This document shows positions 1-13,790 of a stretch of DNA of 64,000 nt, piece by piece (position 1 is the first letter of the stretch; every line of letters begins with the position of its first letter). The notes under the pieces are model-generated. The model saw only the letters and a program-made list of their open reading frames with translations, ran no database searches and was not told where the DNA came from. Source of the DNA: Argopecten irradians (taxonomy: Eukaryota; Mollusca; Bivalvia; Pectinida; Pectinidae); contig NC_091135.1 of the NCBI RefSeq assembly GCF_041381155.1, positions 67,173,067 through 67,237,066 of the forward strand. The letters run 5' to 3'. Position numbers and translations under genes: made by a program.

Positions 1-3000
1 CCTATTTCTATAACGAAAACAGCAGGTTGAGTAATGTTAAAACGATACAGCGATGTTGTGTATCGATATTTGACACGCTGCTGAAAACCGATATCTATCG
101 GTCAATATATTGATCCAGCCCTACTAGGCTACTACTGTACATGTACCATAAAAATGCTGTACTAGATATTCTGTACACATGTATACATGCATACAATACA
201 GGCTTACATATATATATTATGTAGCCTACAAGTACATTCATTGTACATTATCCCGAGATACTCTGGTCCTGACACCAGACTTAGACATTATGACAGATAA
301 ATGCCTAGTTTAGGTGTATGCGTGAAAAAATGGATTCCTATCATACGGGTAGAAAAATTATTCATTTGTTGAAAAGACCAAGGTAACTTTAATTAAGTGA
401 CGCTTCTCGGCAGTAATATTTTGTAATTCTATAAGTAGTCTGAATCGGAGATAATATGAATCGATACCAAACGGTTTCGGCTAATTCCAGATTTTCAAGT
501 ACAAGTGCACTCTGGCCTTAAACCTGACATCTATCTGTCATAGTGTCTAACCTAGTTGTAGGGGAATATACTACATCTCTCTTCTTCCTATCATACAAGG
601 GATTGGGTGCAGTTCACTTCATTAATCAAAACTATTCAATCTTACTTTCCTTTCTTCTTCCCTGACTTCTTCCCCTTTTTAGGCATTTTGAAGAGGAGAC
701 AGCACCGATAAATCGACAATCATTAACACTTAAATGCTCGAGTCGAACAGTCATCAACACTTTGCCGCCATATTGTTTACGTAGTAGCTAAGGTTAATAC
801 TGGGAGAGACTAATGTCGGGATCCGACACAACTTCGACAGGACGGGTGATGTCCGTAATGTAATGTGTATTTGGAAGACACAGATTAATATTATACAACA
901 GTTCATACGATGTTTAGCAATCAAATAGGTTAAAATGTCTGTATGAAGCTCTTATAAATATAAATGTAGATACACTATGAAGATAATATAATTATATATA
1001 TATATTTATACCGTTCTTAGATAGGCCCAGCTCACACTGTTCAATCCGGTTTAAAATGATATAATTGAAAACAAACCTTTCCATATCTATCGTTTGGATA
1101 TTTCCCAGTCCTATTCTTCTGATGTAGTATTGTGTAACTGTGACGTCATAATATAATAGTTCTACTGACGTCATGCTGTGTATGTGATAAATGGCTATTT
1201 GTCCTTCTCTTCTTCTTATAGTCATATTTAATTTCGTCAATTTTAACGATTATGTCATAGCATTCTGTAGGAGATCAAGGGTACGAAACGCGTTAATATT
1301 TTTTCTCACATTAATATTGCTCCTATAGAACGAATATACGTACCCGGCCTACTATACCTTCCTATGTGTCGTAGTGGAGCACTAGCTGCCTTCGAAAATC
1401 ACTCGGGCATAGTTTTCTATACCTTTTTTGGAGGATTCCAATTATTTATGCGTATACATGCATTTACATATTATTTTTGTCCAAAACAAACATAACTACC
1501 ATAATTGATATCTACCGTACCGCTCACAAGACGTCAAATTCACAATTTGTATAAATTCCCTTCAGAAAGACCTTCATATGAATTACGGAAAAAAAAACAT
1601 AATGCCTCGATGAGAATTTGATATTTTATGTGGTTCAGTTTTATTGCCTATTAGGTAAGCGATATCAAACAAGTACGATAAAAATGCAAACAAACGTTTT
1701 ATAATGGTTTGCGTAATTATTACTTTGCTCCATTAGCAGTAATAGGCACAAATTGTAGCTCTAAAGACGACACCATTTTCTGTCAAAAAGTCTTTTGAGC
1801 TACAATATTGTAGCTATTGATCCTAAAGCAATCGCGCGGTTAGGCTAACACAAGTTACGTTTCTCGACGTTTTTGTAACAAAATTACACCGCCGACTATG
1901 TTTTAAGTGTATTTGGAAACACGGAACCATAGTCCAATACATCGTATAATGCATGTTGTATGTATTTGATGATATAATGCATACATAGATAATTAATCTT
2001 TAAACATATATAATGTATATATGTGTTTCTGTTAGGATGTTTTTCATAATCACATATGTATGAATAAACTAAATCATCTCTATCAAATGTAATTTAAATA
2101 AATTCTACGGCTTATTGATGATGCCATGCCGTGTAACTGGTATGTCCTTGCAGTTCGGAAGTTAAAAATGAAATACAATATATATATGTAGCCACTGACC
2201 CGGAAATAGTCCCCGTCGTTCCAGAAGAAACAAGGCGTGACGAAGATAAGCACGGTCCGATAATGTAAGCATGCTGTAAACATTTCACATCACCTAGGCC
2301 TGTGACTACCACCAGGTTAGATCAGGTAAATATCGATCTAGTCAGTGGCCTAAACAATGATAATAGTTTAAGAATTTCAACAAATTACTTTATTATGAAT
2401 ATAAACACTTTTGTATGATTTGCTTAAACCTATATACATATGTGTACATGTACTTAATAATGTGTACGGTACACATAGTAAATCACGTGTGGATTGGTAC
2501 ACCGGATATTGATACTATAAGCGAAATACATACAATACAAATTATGAACTTTGCTTCGACACAGAATTGTTCAAGTAACTAGAAGTATTATTTTTTAAAT
2601 ACCTTTCCGGAGCAAAATGTAAAGGTTTCTTAAAAACATTTATAACATCAGAAAATATATACCGATGATCTTAGATCAGGTTACAACATATGCAAGATTT
2701 CTTATGTAATATATGAAAACAGTGGAGAGTAATTTCGCTGTTTTGCTGTCTAGCACAGTGATAGTCCATTACCACCAGGTATTTAGGACGACGGCGGGAG
2801 ACATAAGACGACCCGCGTTATGAAAATTAACATTTCATTTTAATTAAATTGTTCAGTAGGTGATAATAAATGTAATATTAATTGTAAGTTAATGACTTTT
2901 GCGACTCTACAAAGTTATCAATCTCGATTTACTTTCCCGTTAAAAATTTAAAAGCCGTTTCGAGAAGGTAGTGGGCCTTTAATAATATTTTTTATAATTC

Positions 3001-3219
3001 TTGTCTTCCGAAAGTAATGTTAAGCTATCTATAAAAATGCAATAATTCAATATTCTCAAGAGAACAAACTCTGAGGTACATGTACAGTGTTCAATAACAA
3101 GGGAAACATTTTTAATGGTAGCACTGAATGAGGGACAGAGAAAATATCCACCCAATAAGCGGATCTCTGAGCCCTCATGTTACTCGAGACATTGACCACA
3201 TGGCTACACCCTGAAATAC
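1..3219. other. Non-coding region with dispersed repeat fragments
   Basis: No convincing gene is seen on either strand; the open frames here are short and lack domain features. Positions about 257-545 hold a dispersed repeat (phrases CCCGAGATACTCTGG, ATTCATTTGTTGAAAAGACC and ATCTATCTGTCATA) that recurs at 54.48-55.42 kb. The rest is AT-rich and unrecognised. The promoter of the Mab-21-like gene presumably lies here or further left, but no clear TATA or initiator could be assigned. Confidence 0.6.
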
Positions 3220-3221
3220 AC

Positions 3222-3235
3222 TACTTTCTTTATAG
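3222..3235 (+). promoter_or_regulatory. Possible 3' splice acceptor just upstream of the start codon
   Basis: A pyrimidine-rich stretch ending in TATAG (AG at 3234-3235) lies 20 bases before the ATG at 3256. If used, the whole coding region sits in one exon and a 5' UTR exon lies to the left. This is inferred from the sequence alone. Confidence 0.4.
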
Positions 3236-3255
3236 GCACACAGCTGCATACCGCC

Positions 3256-5289
3256 ATGGCTGACACAGAAGATTCCGAGCGGATGTCTGTCTTATTATCC
3301 CGATTGATGAGCAGAGAATTGGGATCACAGAGCGAAATCAACATCAGACAGAGAACCGTTCTTATCAAAGAGCAACTGCATAACGCATTTGACAAGACAA
3401 TACTCATGTACATGGCTGGAAGTTGTTCTGAAGGATTCCTCATGAAAGATTCAGATAATGACGAAATGATGGTAGATAATACAATATGCGTTATAGATCC
3501 GAACCATCCTTTCCCACCAGACCACCGAGACAAGATTATACTCTATAAACGTGAGGCAAGCCATTGTCAGCCTGGATATGTCAAACTACAACTAGCCCAG
3601 GAGGTGAGATGTTCGTGTAGCAGAATGGTGCTTAATGCTTTTGTTAAGGTTGGAAAAGACGTGTTTATCTCAAGTGACATTTACAGAGAGGAAATCATCA
3701 AGGAAGAAAGTCAAATGATAATTGGAATTCCGATAACCTCCCACGGACCGAGCACCAGTGGAGAAGCGACGCGATATAACAGGGCATTTGATGTCGTTCA
3801 TGGTTTCCCTTGTAAGACCTGGCCACGCGAGTCAGCGGAGTGGATTACACGGCCGCGGGTTTACGGCTGGCCAGACCAAGCACTTATTAATACAATAGTT
3901 GCAGACGGTTGTCACATGGTGCCAATAGGTGACAGATGTTCCGGTGATACATTGCTTCAATGGAGAATATCATTTGTTACTGCAGAGAGGCGATTGGTTC
4001 ATTCGCTTAACTACACTCAGTTTCAAGTGTACGGACTCCTGAAAATCTTTTTAAAGAACATTAAAAATTCACTGAAAAGTTTCTTCGGAGAGGAAGATAT
4101 TCTTTGTTCATATTTTATGAAAACAATCATCTTTCACGCAGTAGAAAATACACCAAAACATTTCTGGAAAGAAAGTAATATATTTCACTGCTTTTGGTTT
4201 TGTTTAAGCATCCTAATCGTCTGGGTGAGATCCGGATTTTGTCCTCAGTATTTTATACCAAGAAGTAATCTTTTCAAGAGACACATTCACGGGGAAAACC
4301 AGAAAAAGTTACTTCATATGCTCACATGCATTCATCAGATGAAATGGCATTGTTTATCTGTCGGTTCGTATTGCCACCCACCAATTTTAGATCGACTTGT
4401 TGATAAAAGATTCCAAGTTTTCCTTATGCAGCCGGATTTACCCCAGGCAGAAGAATCACGGCGCGATATGCAACTAATTTTCTGCCTCTCTAGACACATT
4501 GCCGCTTCCAGAAATGTACACAACAGAAAAGGAATAGCTCACGCGCTCCATTTACTTTGTACAACGAAGACAGAATTAGACGAATTCCTCGCGTATTTCA
4601 ATACTATGGAAGTTCTTTGTAGAATGGGGATGTCATCATTCTCGGTTCTCCACACGCCTCTATCCTCGACCAGAAGCAACAAAGTCATGTACAAAAGGTT
4701 ACGAGAGTGTAGGAAACTAATGGTTCCGAAAACGGCGATGGGAACAGAACTACTGTACCTGGCCACATTCCACTACCAGACGGGAAATTACAAGACAGCT
4801 GCGCAAATGTGTTCGAATGTCATATCGTTTGCCCATTATTATCGGCCAGGCAGTAGATTGTATGAAGATAAATATTGTGGGCATAGACTCGAACTTTTGC
4901 TCAAAATGAAAGTGGCGTTTTCGTCTATGATATATTTTGGTAAGAAATACAACAGAATGTGCCTCCCTCATCTCCACGAGGAACTGGAAGCGCATCCAGA
5001 CGGTGCTATGGGGGTTCCACCATTACCGTATGCAGCCTTCTTAATGTTCCTATGCTATCACGAACTCGGGGACACCAAAGGCCGCGAGGAGGCGCTCAAC
5101 TACCTGTTAGTATTGAAATATGACGAATCTGAAGGCGGACACGTCTTCTGGATCGTGCACACATTACTAGGGATCTGCTATCAAACCCTAGGGGATAATC
5201 ACAGGGCCTTAAGGGCGTACAAGGACTCGCTTCAGGTAGAAACGCGATGGAACCCGGCTATGATCAGGATCAAAACCCTAGAGCTCTGA
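3256..5289 (+). CDS. Mab-21/cGAS-like nucleotidyltransferase-fold protein with C-terminal TPR-like repeats
   Basis: A 677-residue intact single-exon reading frame. The start is supported by a strong Kozak context (CCGCCATGG). Residues 54-74 carry the nucleotidyltransferase signature: G55-S56, then S66-D67-N68-D69, the usual metal-binding acidic pair. Residues about 235-265 match the Mab-21 hallmark (LLQWRISFVTAERRLVHSLN), and about 283-345 match its C-terminal helical part (SYFMKTIIFHAVE, then CPQYFIPRSNLF). From about 490 to 670 there are helix pairs with TPR spacing (LATFHYQTGNYKTAAQMC, FLMFLCYHELGD, LLGICYQTLGDNHRALRAYK). The family includes cGAS and the cGAS-like receptors, which make cyclic dinucleotides in innate immunity, as well as catalytically silent Mab-21 proteins. 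Mab-21/TPR proteins are, to my knowledge, numerous in bivalves. I could not place the third catalytic acid, so enzymatic activity and ligand are unknown. No signal peptide is seen; a cytosolic protein is inferred. Confidence 0.85.
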   Translation: MADTEDSERMSVLLSRLMSRELGSQSEINIRQRTVLIKEQLHNAFDKTILMYMAGSCSEGFLMKDSDNDEMMVDNTICVIDPNHPFPPDHRDKIILYKREASHCQPGYVKLQLAQEVRCSCSRMVLNAFVKVGKDVFISSDIYREEIIKEESQMIIGIPITSHGPSTSGEATRYNRAFDVVHGFPCKTWPRESAEWITRPRVYGWPDQALINTIVADGCHMVPIGDRCSGDTLLQWRISFVTAERRLVHSLNYTQFQVYGLLKIFLKNIKNSLKSFFGEEDILCSYFMKTIIFHAVENTPKHFWKESNIFHCFWFCLSILIVWVRSGFCPQYFIPRSNLFKRHIHGENQKKLLHMLTCIHQMKWHCLSVGSYCHPPILDRLVDKRFQVFLMQPDLPQAEESRRDMQLIFCLSRHIAASRNVHNRKGIAHALHLLCTTKTELDEFLAYFNTMEVLCRMGMSSFSVLHTPLSSTRSNKVMYKRLRECRKLMVPKTAMGTELLYLATFHYQTGNYKTAAQMCSNVISFAHYYRPGSRLYEDKYCGHRLELLLKMKVAFSSMIYFGKKYNRMCLPHLHEELEAHPDGAMGVPPLPYAAFLMFLCYHELGDTKGREEALNYLLVLKYDESEGGHVFWIVHTLLGICYQTLGDNHRALRAYKDSLQVETRWNPAMIRIKTLEL

Positions 5290-5422
5290 TGGGGTCATTT
5301 TGCTGGCTACCAACGCTTACGCCATTTTAATGAGCTTCACGGACAGATGAAACTGAGGTTGGAGCCGAGAAAGAAATTGTGTGCTGCCAACTTTTACTGT
5401 ACATGTAAATTCTTTTGGGACA

Positions 5423-5428
5423 AATAAA
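5423..5428 (+). terminator. Polyadenylation signal of the Mab-21-like gene
   Basis: A canonical AATAAA lies 134 bases after the stop codon, followed by AT-rich sequence with T/GT-rich stretches further on. It would give a short 3' UTR of about 150 bases. Confidence 0.6.
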
Positions 5429-5429
5429 G

Positions 5430-8139
5430 TACTTGCTCTAATTAATTACAAAAGTGTATTACTGTAGATGTACATCTTGATAATTTGTTACAAGCTGATT
5501 TTATCTTGGTGCTGTGTTCATCAACATTTTCTTGAAAAAAAAAACCTAGTAGCCATAGTGTTTTATACGTGTAGTAGGGTTGTATTTATCTTATTTTAAT
5601 ATCAATTTATTATTACTATTTATTATTTGTATTTACTTGTTTGTGTGTTTGTGCCCAGACTGTGGATAGTGAGTTTTGTAAGAGTGTGTACATCTAGTTT
5701 CTTTAGTGTTACAGGTTACAGCCAGTGTGTGTTACCTGTCATGTATTTGTTATGTAAGTCTACATGTGTGTTTATTGTTTGTGCTGTCCAAAGTCCAGTC
5801 TAACTGGTCCGTCCACATTCTTGGTACCTAATTATAGTTGTAATTTCATTGGCTAGTTAGTTTTGGCGGTAAATGTGTGATGGTCAGTTTGTAGTGTCTT
5901 TGTGTCAGATGTGCTTGAGACCTCGGGAGTGAAAGGTGCATATTGTCCAGGGAATTCAAGTAATTCAAGGTCTCATATCATGTAAGTTATTTTCCTTTTT
6001 TATAATTATATGGTATTTGTATTTCTAAGTTTTATATTTGCTAGTTGGTAATTTGGATGTATAAATGTATATGCTATTTCTATTTGGTATATTTGAAATA
6101 TCTTTGGTTTGGTATATATATTTCAAATTAGGTTTATAGATGTAAAGTTCCTTTTGTAGAGTTTATGAAATTGGATGTTATTTCAGTTTCTCCTTGTGTT
6201 CAATTTGTAAGTAGTTGTCTATTGTTTTTTATATAGTTTTAAACTATGCGGTTGAGGAAGGGGCATATATCAGGTGATGAGAGCTTTGGGCCACACCCAG
6301 GTAATTTATCATATATCTAATTATTTATTACTTACTATTTAGTTACTTCTTTAAGTAATTATTCATTTTCTATATATATATTTGGAGCAGAGTGATATTT
6401 ATAGTTTCTTGAGTATTTACATATTTATACTTGTATAGGTTCTATTTCTATTTGTTAGAGTTCAGTAACTTAGATAAGGTTATTGTGGATTAATTATTAG
6501 TCATATATCTATAATTGTGGTTATTCGTATGTGTAACTTTATCTTAAGGTTGTATTCTTCTCAGGTTTCAGTCCCATTGAAGTCTCGTTTCGACAAAGAT
6601 CAAAGAAGTTATGAGATTTTCAAATAAAATCTATCAATATCTGTCGGAAGTTACCAGTTGCAAATTTTGTCAAAAAATTACATTTCTAGCTTTAGTAGAT
6701 TTTTTTATATGGGGATTTTAAGAAATGGCCCATTTGGCGGCCATTTTGAAATTGTGTCTTTTTTCGCTTTGAGTAGAGCCACAGTTTTACCATTTTTTAC
6801 TGAAATTGTTTTTACTTAAATCATCACTGCGTCAGTATTTTTAGCTGTATTGAGGTAATTTTTGCTGTAAATCTTTACTGCGTTCGTGGTAATTAAAATA
6901 TTGAGCATTAATGTGTGATATGATACACTTTTGTCTCTTTATTTTTACATTTAATGGTAATTTGAGCAAAATTATTTTTTACTCGAAAATACTGAAAAAT
7001 AACAAATATTCAAATGGGGCAAAAAAGTAAGCACACGGACCCCCCATTTTTCTGCCTGATTTAGATAGAACAACCCTTTCTCTGTTGATATGCAAAATAT
7101 TAACAAAAGTTTAATACCAGAACTTTTTCTATAAAGGGCTAAATTTGGCAAAAATTGCTGAAAATGGTGCATTTTGAAGCTCAAAATTAAGGGGTAGGGG
7201 TAGCATATGTTGTTATTCTGAGAAAAAATGTAAGTCTTATTGATCAAAACTGGTATATTTTTAAAGAAGACTACTAGAAAATAAATTCTACAAACATCTA
7301 TACATATCAAACACCTCATTCGGAAATTATGGCTTTAATCTATTGTGTATATGGTCAAAACGGCAAAATTCCCATAAAATCCAATATTTTGTCAATTAGG
7401 TATCTTTGAGTGACAATAGCTCAAAAAAGAGCACACGGACATATGTTTTTTCTTCTATTTTCTTTTATGGCATGAACTCCTATTTCCAAAAATCTATATG
7501 AGAAAAAAAGTTTAATACAAGAAAATTTTGACTTCTCAGAGGAGTACATCCTTAAGCGTGATGCATCAATTCTTTATTTTGGTTATTTATATTATCAGAT
7601 GCGTATGTAGAGTTGTGTCCCTTTAGTGTATTTCTAATATTGTATACTGTGTGTATTGCTCAGTGTTAAGTGTAGTTTTATGTCTGTTTACAGAGTGTCT
7701 ATCTTCATCATCATTGTCACCTAGTATTGTCCGAGTGTTGAAGTAATAAACGAACTTAATCACGACCGGGTATTTGTCTATCATTACCACTACGGTTACA
7801 TATGGGTATTGGCTCAATTTTGGTAATGATTATCATGGAGAATATATTTTGTAGTGATATGGCGCCTTCAATATCCTGGGGCAGGAAGATCGGAGAAATG
7901 AAAGTAAATGCTATAAATCACTAATTGTCATAAGATTTTCAATGGATTTCTTTCAACTTTGATCACTCCCGTCTCTGTGGAAAGGCGAACAGATGATCTA
8001 CAAACTAAATAGTAAGGGGAAATGCATGTTCAGATATTAATATTTCCGATGATTTTACACTAAAGTTGGTAGAAAAAACATTATTGCGGGAAAAAGAGGA
8101 GCAAATTTTGTATTCAATGTGGCTCTGACCCTCCTGGGG
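5430..8139. other. AT-rich intergenic region, no gene recognised
   Basis: No coding region is supported. Two diverged copies of a roughly 130-base segment containing GCACACGGAC and AAAAAGTTTAATAC occur at about 7015-7140 and 7415-7545, suggesting an old dispersed or tandem repeat. A short ATG-led frame at 6246 is too short and too isolated to call. Confidence 0.5.
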
Positions 8140-8609
8140 CTTTCACAGAGCTACAGCTAGTGTATTGGGGAAATAGCTCTAATGTAGTCTGTTAAAAAGG
8201 ATAATCCAAAGATGATATTTTCTATATACTGATTTATTACAGTCGGGTGCGGAGCGGAGAAATATCCAACTCTACACTTCCAATCCTAGGCCTAAAGTGA
8301 ATATACAAGTAATACAAAATGATAATATACAAAATATACAGGAACAAACATGTAAACAGCGCTTAGTCTAAACGTGATATACAATAGTCGCTAATTAACT
8401 GACGCAAGCGTTACCGGTATTGAGAACTGCTAAGAAGGATTAGCTAAAAGAAACACGGTTAAATACGTTAAAGCAATACATCACTATAAAGAAACGGCTA
8501 TTATTTTCAAAATGAAGCTTTGTATTTTACTTCTAAACATAGAATATTAAGTTTGTTCGAGTAGATTTAAACAAATAAATAACATCACAAATGTCCGAAT
8601 AGGAACCTG
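8140..8609 (-). repeat. 3' long terminal repeat (470 bp)
   Basis: It matches 9583-10067 almost base for base, with only scattered substitutions, so the duplication is recent or the element young. On the minus strand it starts CAGGTTCCTATTCGG and ends CTGTGAAAG. It abuts the purine tract that follows the ORF stop. Confidence 0.65.
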
Positions 8610-8618
8610 CTCCCTCCT

Positions 8619-9506
<888 letters not shown>

Positions 9507-9582
9507 TTATCAAGTCTTAGTAATGAGCGACCGTATCGTAGTCCAGCTAAAAAGTGGACTTGCCCGGAGATTCTCACACCAA

Positions 9583-10067
9583 CTTTCACAGCGCTACAGC
9601 TAGTGTATTGGGGAAATAGCTCTAATGTAGTCTGTTAAAAAGGATAATCCAAAGATGATATTTTCTATATACTGATTTATTACAGTCGGGTGCGGAGCGG
9701 AGAAATATCCAACTCTACACTTCCAAACCTAGGCCTAAAGTGAATATACAAGTAATACAAAAAGATAATATACAAAATATACAGGAACAAACATGTAAAC
9801 AGCGCTTAGTCTAAACGTGATATACAATGGTCGCTAATTAACTGACGCAAGCGTTACCGGTATTGAGAACTGCTAAGAAGGATTAGCTAAAAGAAACACG
9901 GTTAAATACGTTAAAGCAATACATCACTATAAAATACATCACTATAAAGAAACGGCTATTATTTTCAAAATAAAGCTTTGTATTTTACTTCTTAACATAG
10001 AATATTAAGTATGTTCGAGTAGATTAAAACAAATAAATAACATCACAAATGTCCGAATAGGAACCTG
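9583..10067 (-). repeat. 5' long terminal repeat (485 bp)
   Basis: Partner of 8140-8609. It is longer because of an internal tandem duplication of about 15 bases (ATACATCACTATAAA) near 9920-9950. If it is an LTR, it holds the promoter for the minus-strand ORF; a TATA-like CTTTATAGTG is present. Confidence 0.65.
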
Positions 10068-10859
10068 TCATAAACCGCGTGACAGGGCCGACGGGATGGT
10101 AAGTACTTTAAATACCTTTGAATTGCTATTTCTTACAAAAGGAGAACTAAGGTAGCCTATTTTTTTTTATATTTGGCTGTGATCCTATTTTCGATTATTT
10201 TAAAGGGACTTAATCGTTAAAAAATAATGTAATGAAAGATAAAACGAATTATAGAACTGAAAATAATGGTAAAAGTTGTGTACTTTGTGTAAATAACAAA
10301 ATTTAAAAATCTGTATAACCATTTTGTTCAAAATGAAGAAAACACTAAAAATGAATAGAAACGACCTCGTCACTATTTCATATCATTATCTTTCGGCGAG
10401 GTAAACAATCCCTGTGTGCATGTGCGATGTGGGAACATTCACCGAAGGAAATCTCATCTGTCTAATGGACATATCTGCTATCGATTGAAAACACCAATTT
10501 ATCGATTACAAATACCTGATTACTGTGTTAAATCTAATAAACGTTGAATCGTATGCAGTTTTGTGAAGAGTTTCTAAGTGTAAATATTCATATATTGTAC
10601 AGGTTTTTACAGCTTAAAAGAAGAGTTTTCATTATATTATATGGTTTTATACTTGCTTCTACCATTATTTCATTTTCATTTGTCATGATATTAGGTACTA
10701 GTCCGCTAAGCCTGCCAATATTATTAGGTTTTTAAAAAAATGACCTAATATATAAACTTTATAATAAGGAAAAACTAATAATATAGGCATGTTTAGCGGA
10801 CTAATGAGGTACATTTATTTCTTTTATCATTATATCAATATTTGACATTCCCTATTTAT
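10068..10859. other. AT-rich spacer, nothing recognised
   Basis: No domain-bearing reading frame, RNA gene or clear repeat was seen. The phrase CTAATGGACAT near 10464 hints at a stray unit of the minisatellite that follows. Confidence 0.5.
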
Positions 10860-11008
10860 CCTTAGTTATTATGTCTATCCGTCTAATGACCATTCCTTAT
10901 ACATCCCTAGTTATGATATATATCCGTCTAATGGCCATTCCCTATATATCTTTAGTTATAGTCTCTATCCGTCTAATGGACATTCCTTATTATATAGCCC
11001 TAGTTAGG
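10860..11008. repeat. Minisatellite island, about 50-bp unit, 3 copies
   Basis: Units contain ATCCGTCTAATGGACATTCC followed by an AT-rich TTAGTTATAATATAT-like tail. The same unit forms a second island at 18538-18800. A near-perfect palindrome (GGATTTCC, centre, GGAAATCC) follows at about 11008-11034, suggesting the island is part of a mobile element end. Confidence 0.75.
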
Positions 11009-11076
11009 GATTTCCATTCAGGATGGAAATCCCTATTGTTTTTGTTCTGTTTTTTCTTCTTCTTATTATTATTACA

Positions 11077-12460
11077 AGCTAACCGATACTTACATTATAT
11101 ATATGATTGGCTTCTTAGGTAAAATATGTGTTTTCGTTTAAATATCACATACAGTGTATATAACAATAATGACAATAAAAAAGCTAACCGAATTTTATAA
11201 CATATATATAATATATATAATTCATTTTTCACAAAAAATAATACGGGCATCCACTTGAAACATCATGATATACACGTGCATATCAAAAGGTCTCCAATAC
11301 TTTCAAATGACATACGTATCAAATTACTTGTAAACGTTTCTGTCATAATTTGCGTGCCCCTGTGTTTTGGCTGAGGTGATCAAGATTGAATTTTACGGTC
11401 TCGGAATAGCAGTTGAGACTGCTTGTTTTACACATGTTCAAAGAAATTTAACTGTCGAAAACAGATATATCTAGAATTAATATCCCAGGAAAAGTTACAT
11501 AATATAAGACCACGATCGAGAGCATCGTGGGTAGCGATATGCCAAGGTCGTCTGCTTGCAGGCGATGTACGGGACTCGCAAATTATTTAGTCTAGATGAA
11601 ATAAATGATTATTCTAATTACTGGTTTATGTAAATAATGAATGTACTTGCAATATTTCCAACGTTGGACGTTTTTATTTTGCTATAATTAATATCGCTGC
11701 TGCTATCGTTTGTGCGATGAGATGAGATGAGATGAGATGAGGAGGTTTTTCAGAGTCATCTCTGTTTTCCCTGTCGACACCAAAACAAAACTTGTATTGT
11801 AAGATAGCGACCGGGTATTCTGTTTATCCTGCAACTTTTTCATTATACATACAGAAGATGGTAATCAAAACGAAAGCAAATTGCCTGTTATTTACACAGA
11901 ATGTTCATTCCGGTGATTGTGACGTCACTGTTTGGCGGGATTGACTGCCGTTTCATTCATTCCTACTAAAAGTGACGTCACTGGAATGTTCGGGATCAAG
12001 TCAACAATTTTAGAAATTGAATCAAACGAAAGAAATTAAACATTTATTTACTGACATCGTAGTATTTTCCTATTGCAACTATTACAGGAAATTGTTATTA
12101 TCCGATATTGGGTTTAGTGCCCGACTAATGTCGATATTAGAGCTGAAAATGCATTGTTTCTTGATATTATTCCGCTCCTTTTGTTGATTTTAAATTCGTA
12201 AAATGAACTTAACCTGCGAAGGGCGTCAGAACGCTTGTTTTCAACGTGAATAAACACCGTAGTGATAAGGACCTTCCAAGTGAAAATTTGCATCAGGGAA
12301 ATTGGGACACAAAAAGACGATTTTCTCCAAAAGTAAGTAAGTTACACTACATTAATTTTGCTGGAACACTTAAAAAATCGTTCTGATTTCAGAACAATTG
12401 GAATTATGAAGATATCTCTTACAGTATTTTTATTATTATTATTATATATAATGTAAGTTA
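11077..12460. repeat. Tandem segmental duplication, copy 1 (about 1.38 kb)
   Basis: It matches 12461-13790 along almost its whole length, starting at AAGCTAACCGATACTTACA and ending in an ATT microsatellite. It has about 140 bases missing from copy 2 (around 11200-11340). It carries a short hairpin (CACGAT, spacer, ATCGTG near 11513) and a GATGA microsatellite near 11717-11740. No protein-coding content is seen. Confidence 0.8.
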
Positions 12461-13790
12461 ACAAGCTAACCGATACTTACATTATATATATCATTGGCTT
12501 CTTAGGTGAAATATGTGTTTTCGTTTAAATATCACATACAATGTATAACAATAATGACAATAAAAAAGCTAACCGAGTTTTATAATTTGCGTGCCCCATG
12601 TGTTTTGGCTGAGGTGACCAAGATTGCATTTTACGGTCTCGGAATAGCAGTTGAAACTGCTTATTTTACACGTGTTCATAGAAATTTAACTGTTGAAAAC
12701 AGATATATCTAGATTTAATGTCCCATTAAAAGTTACATAATATAAGACCACGATCGAGAGCATCGTGGGTAGCGATAGGCCAAGGACATCTCCTTGCAGG
12801 CGGTGTATGGGATTTGCAAATGATCTAGTCTAGATGAAATAAATGATTATTCTAATTACTGGTTTATGTAAATAATGAATGTACTTGCAATATTTCCAAC
12901 GTTGGACATTTTTATTTTGCTATAATTAATATCGATGCTGCTATCGTTTGTGCGATGAGATGAGATGAGGAGGTTTTGCCGAGTCATCTCGGTTTTCCCT
13001 GTGGACACCAAAATAAAACTTGTATTGTAAGATAGTGACCGGGTATTCTGTTTATCCTGCAACTTTTTCATTATACATACAGAAGATGGTATTCAAAACG
13101 AAAGCAAATTGCCTGTTATTTACACGAATTCGCTCAAAGCGAAACACTTTTTTGATGATCAAGAAAAGATGCATTCACTAAACCGAATGAGTGTGTACTC
13201 CTTACTACCGTGTGAAATATGTAAGCGACGTCATTCCGGTGATTGTGACGCCACTGTTTGGCAGCACTGACTGCCGTTTCATTCACTCCTACTTAAAGTG
13301 ACGTCACTGGAATGTTGGGGATCAAGTCAACAAATTTAGAAATTGAATCAAACGAAAGAAATTAAACATTTATTTACTGACATCGTAATATTTTCCTATT
13401 ACAACTATTACAGGAAATTCATATTATCCGATATCGAGTTTTGTGCCCGACTAATGTCGATGTTAACGCTGAAAATGCATTGTTTCTTGGTATTATTCCG
13501 CTTCTTTTGTTGACTTTAAATTCGTAAAATGAACTTAACCCGCGAAGGGCGTCAGAACGCTTGTTTTCAACGGGAATAAACACTGTAGTGATAAAGACCT
13601 TCCAAGTGAATATTTGCATCAGGGAAATAGGGACACAAAAAGACGATTTTCTCCAAAAGTAAGTAAGTTACAATTCATTAATTTTGCTGGAACACTTAAA
13701 AAATTGGTCTGATTTCAGAACAATTGGAATTATGAAGATATCTCTAACAGCATTATTATTATTATTATTATATATAAAGTAAGTTAATTA
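12461..13790. repeat. Tandem segmental duplication, copy 2 (about 1.33 kb)
   Basis: Direct tandem copy of 11077-12460 with scattered substitutions. It contains about 110 bases absent from copy 1 (around 13125-13230, including AATTCGCTCAAAGCG). The copies are head to tail without a spacer, so unequal exchange or slippage is more likely than two insertions. Confidence 0.8.

Noticed and set aside
992-1240. 82-codon minus-strand frame
   Set aside because: No domain, no splice or start context, AT-rich composition; most likely chance.
6246-6310. Small exon starting MRLRKGHISGDESFGPHPG followed by GTAATT
   Set aside because: Too short, no partner exon and no similarity recognised.
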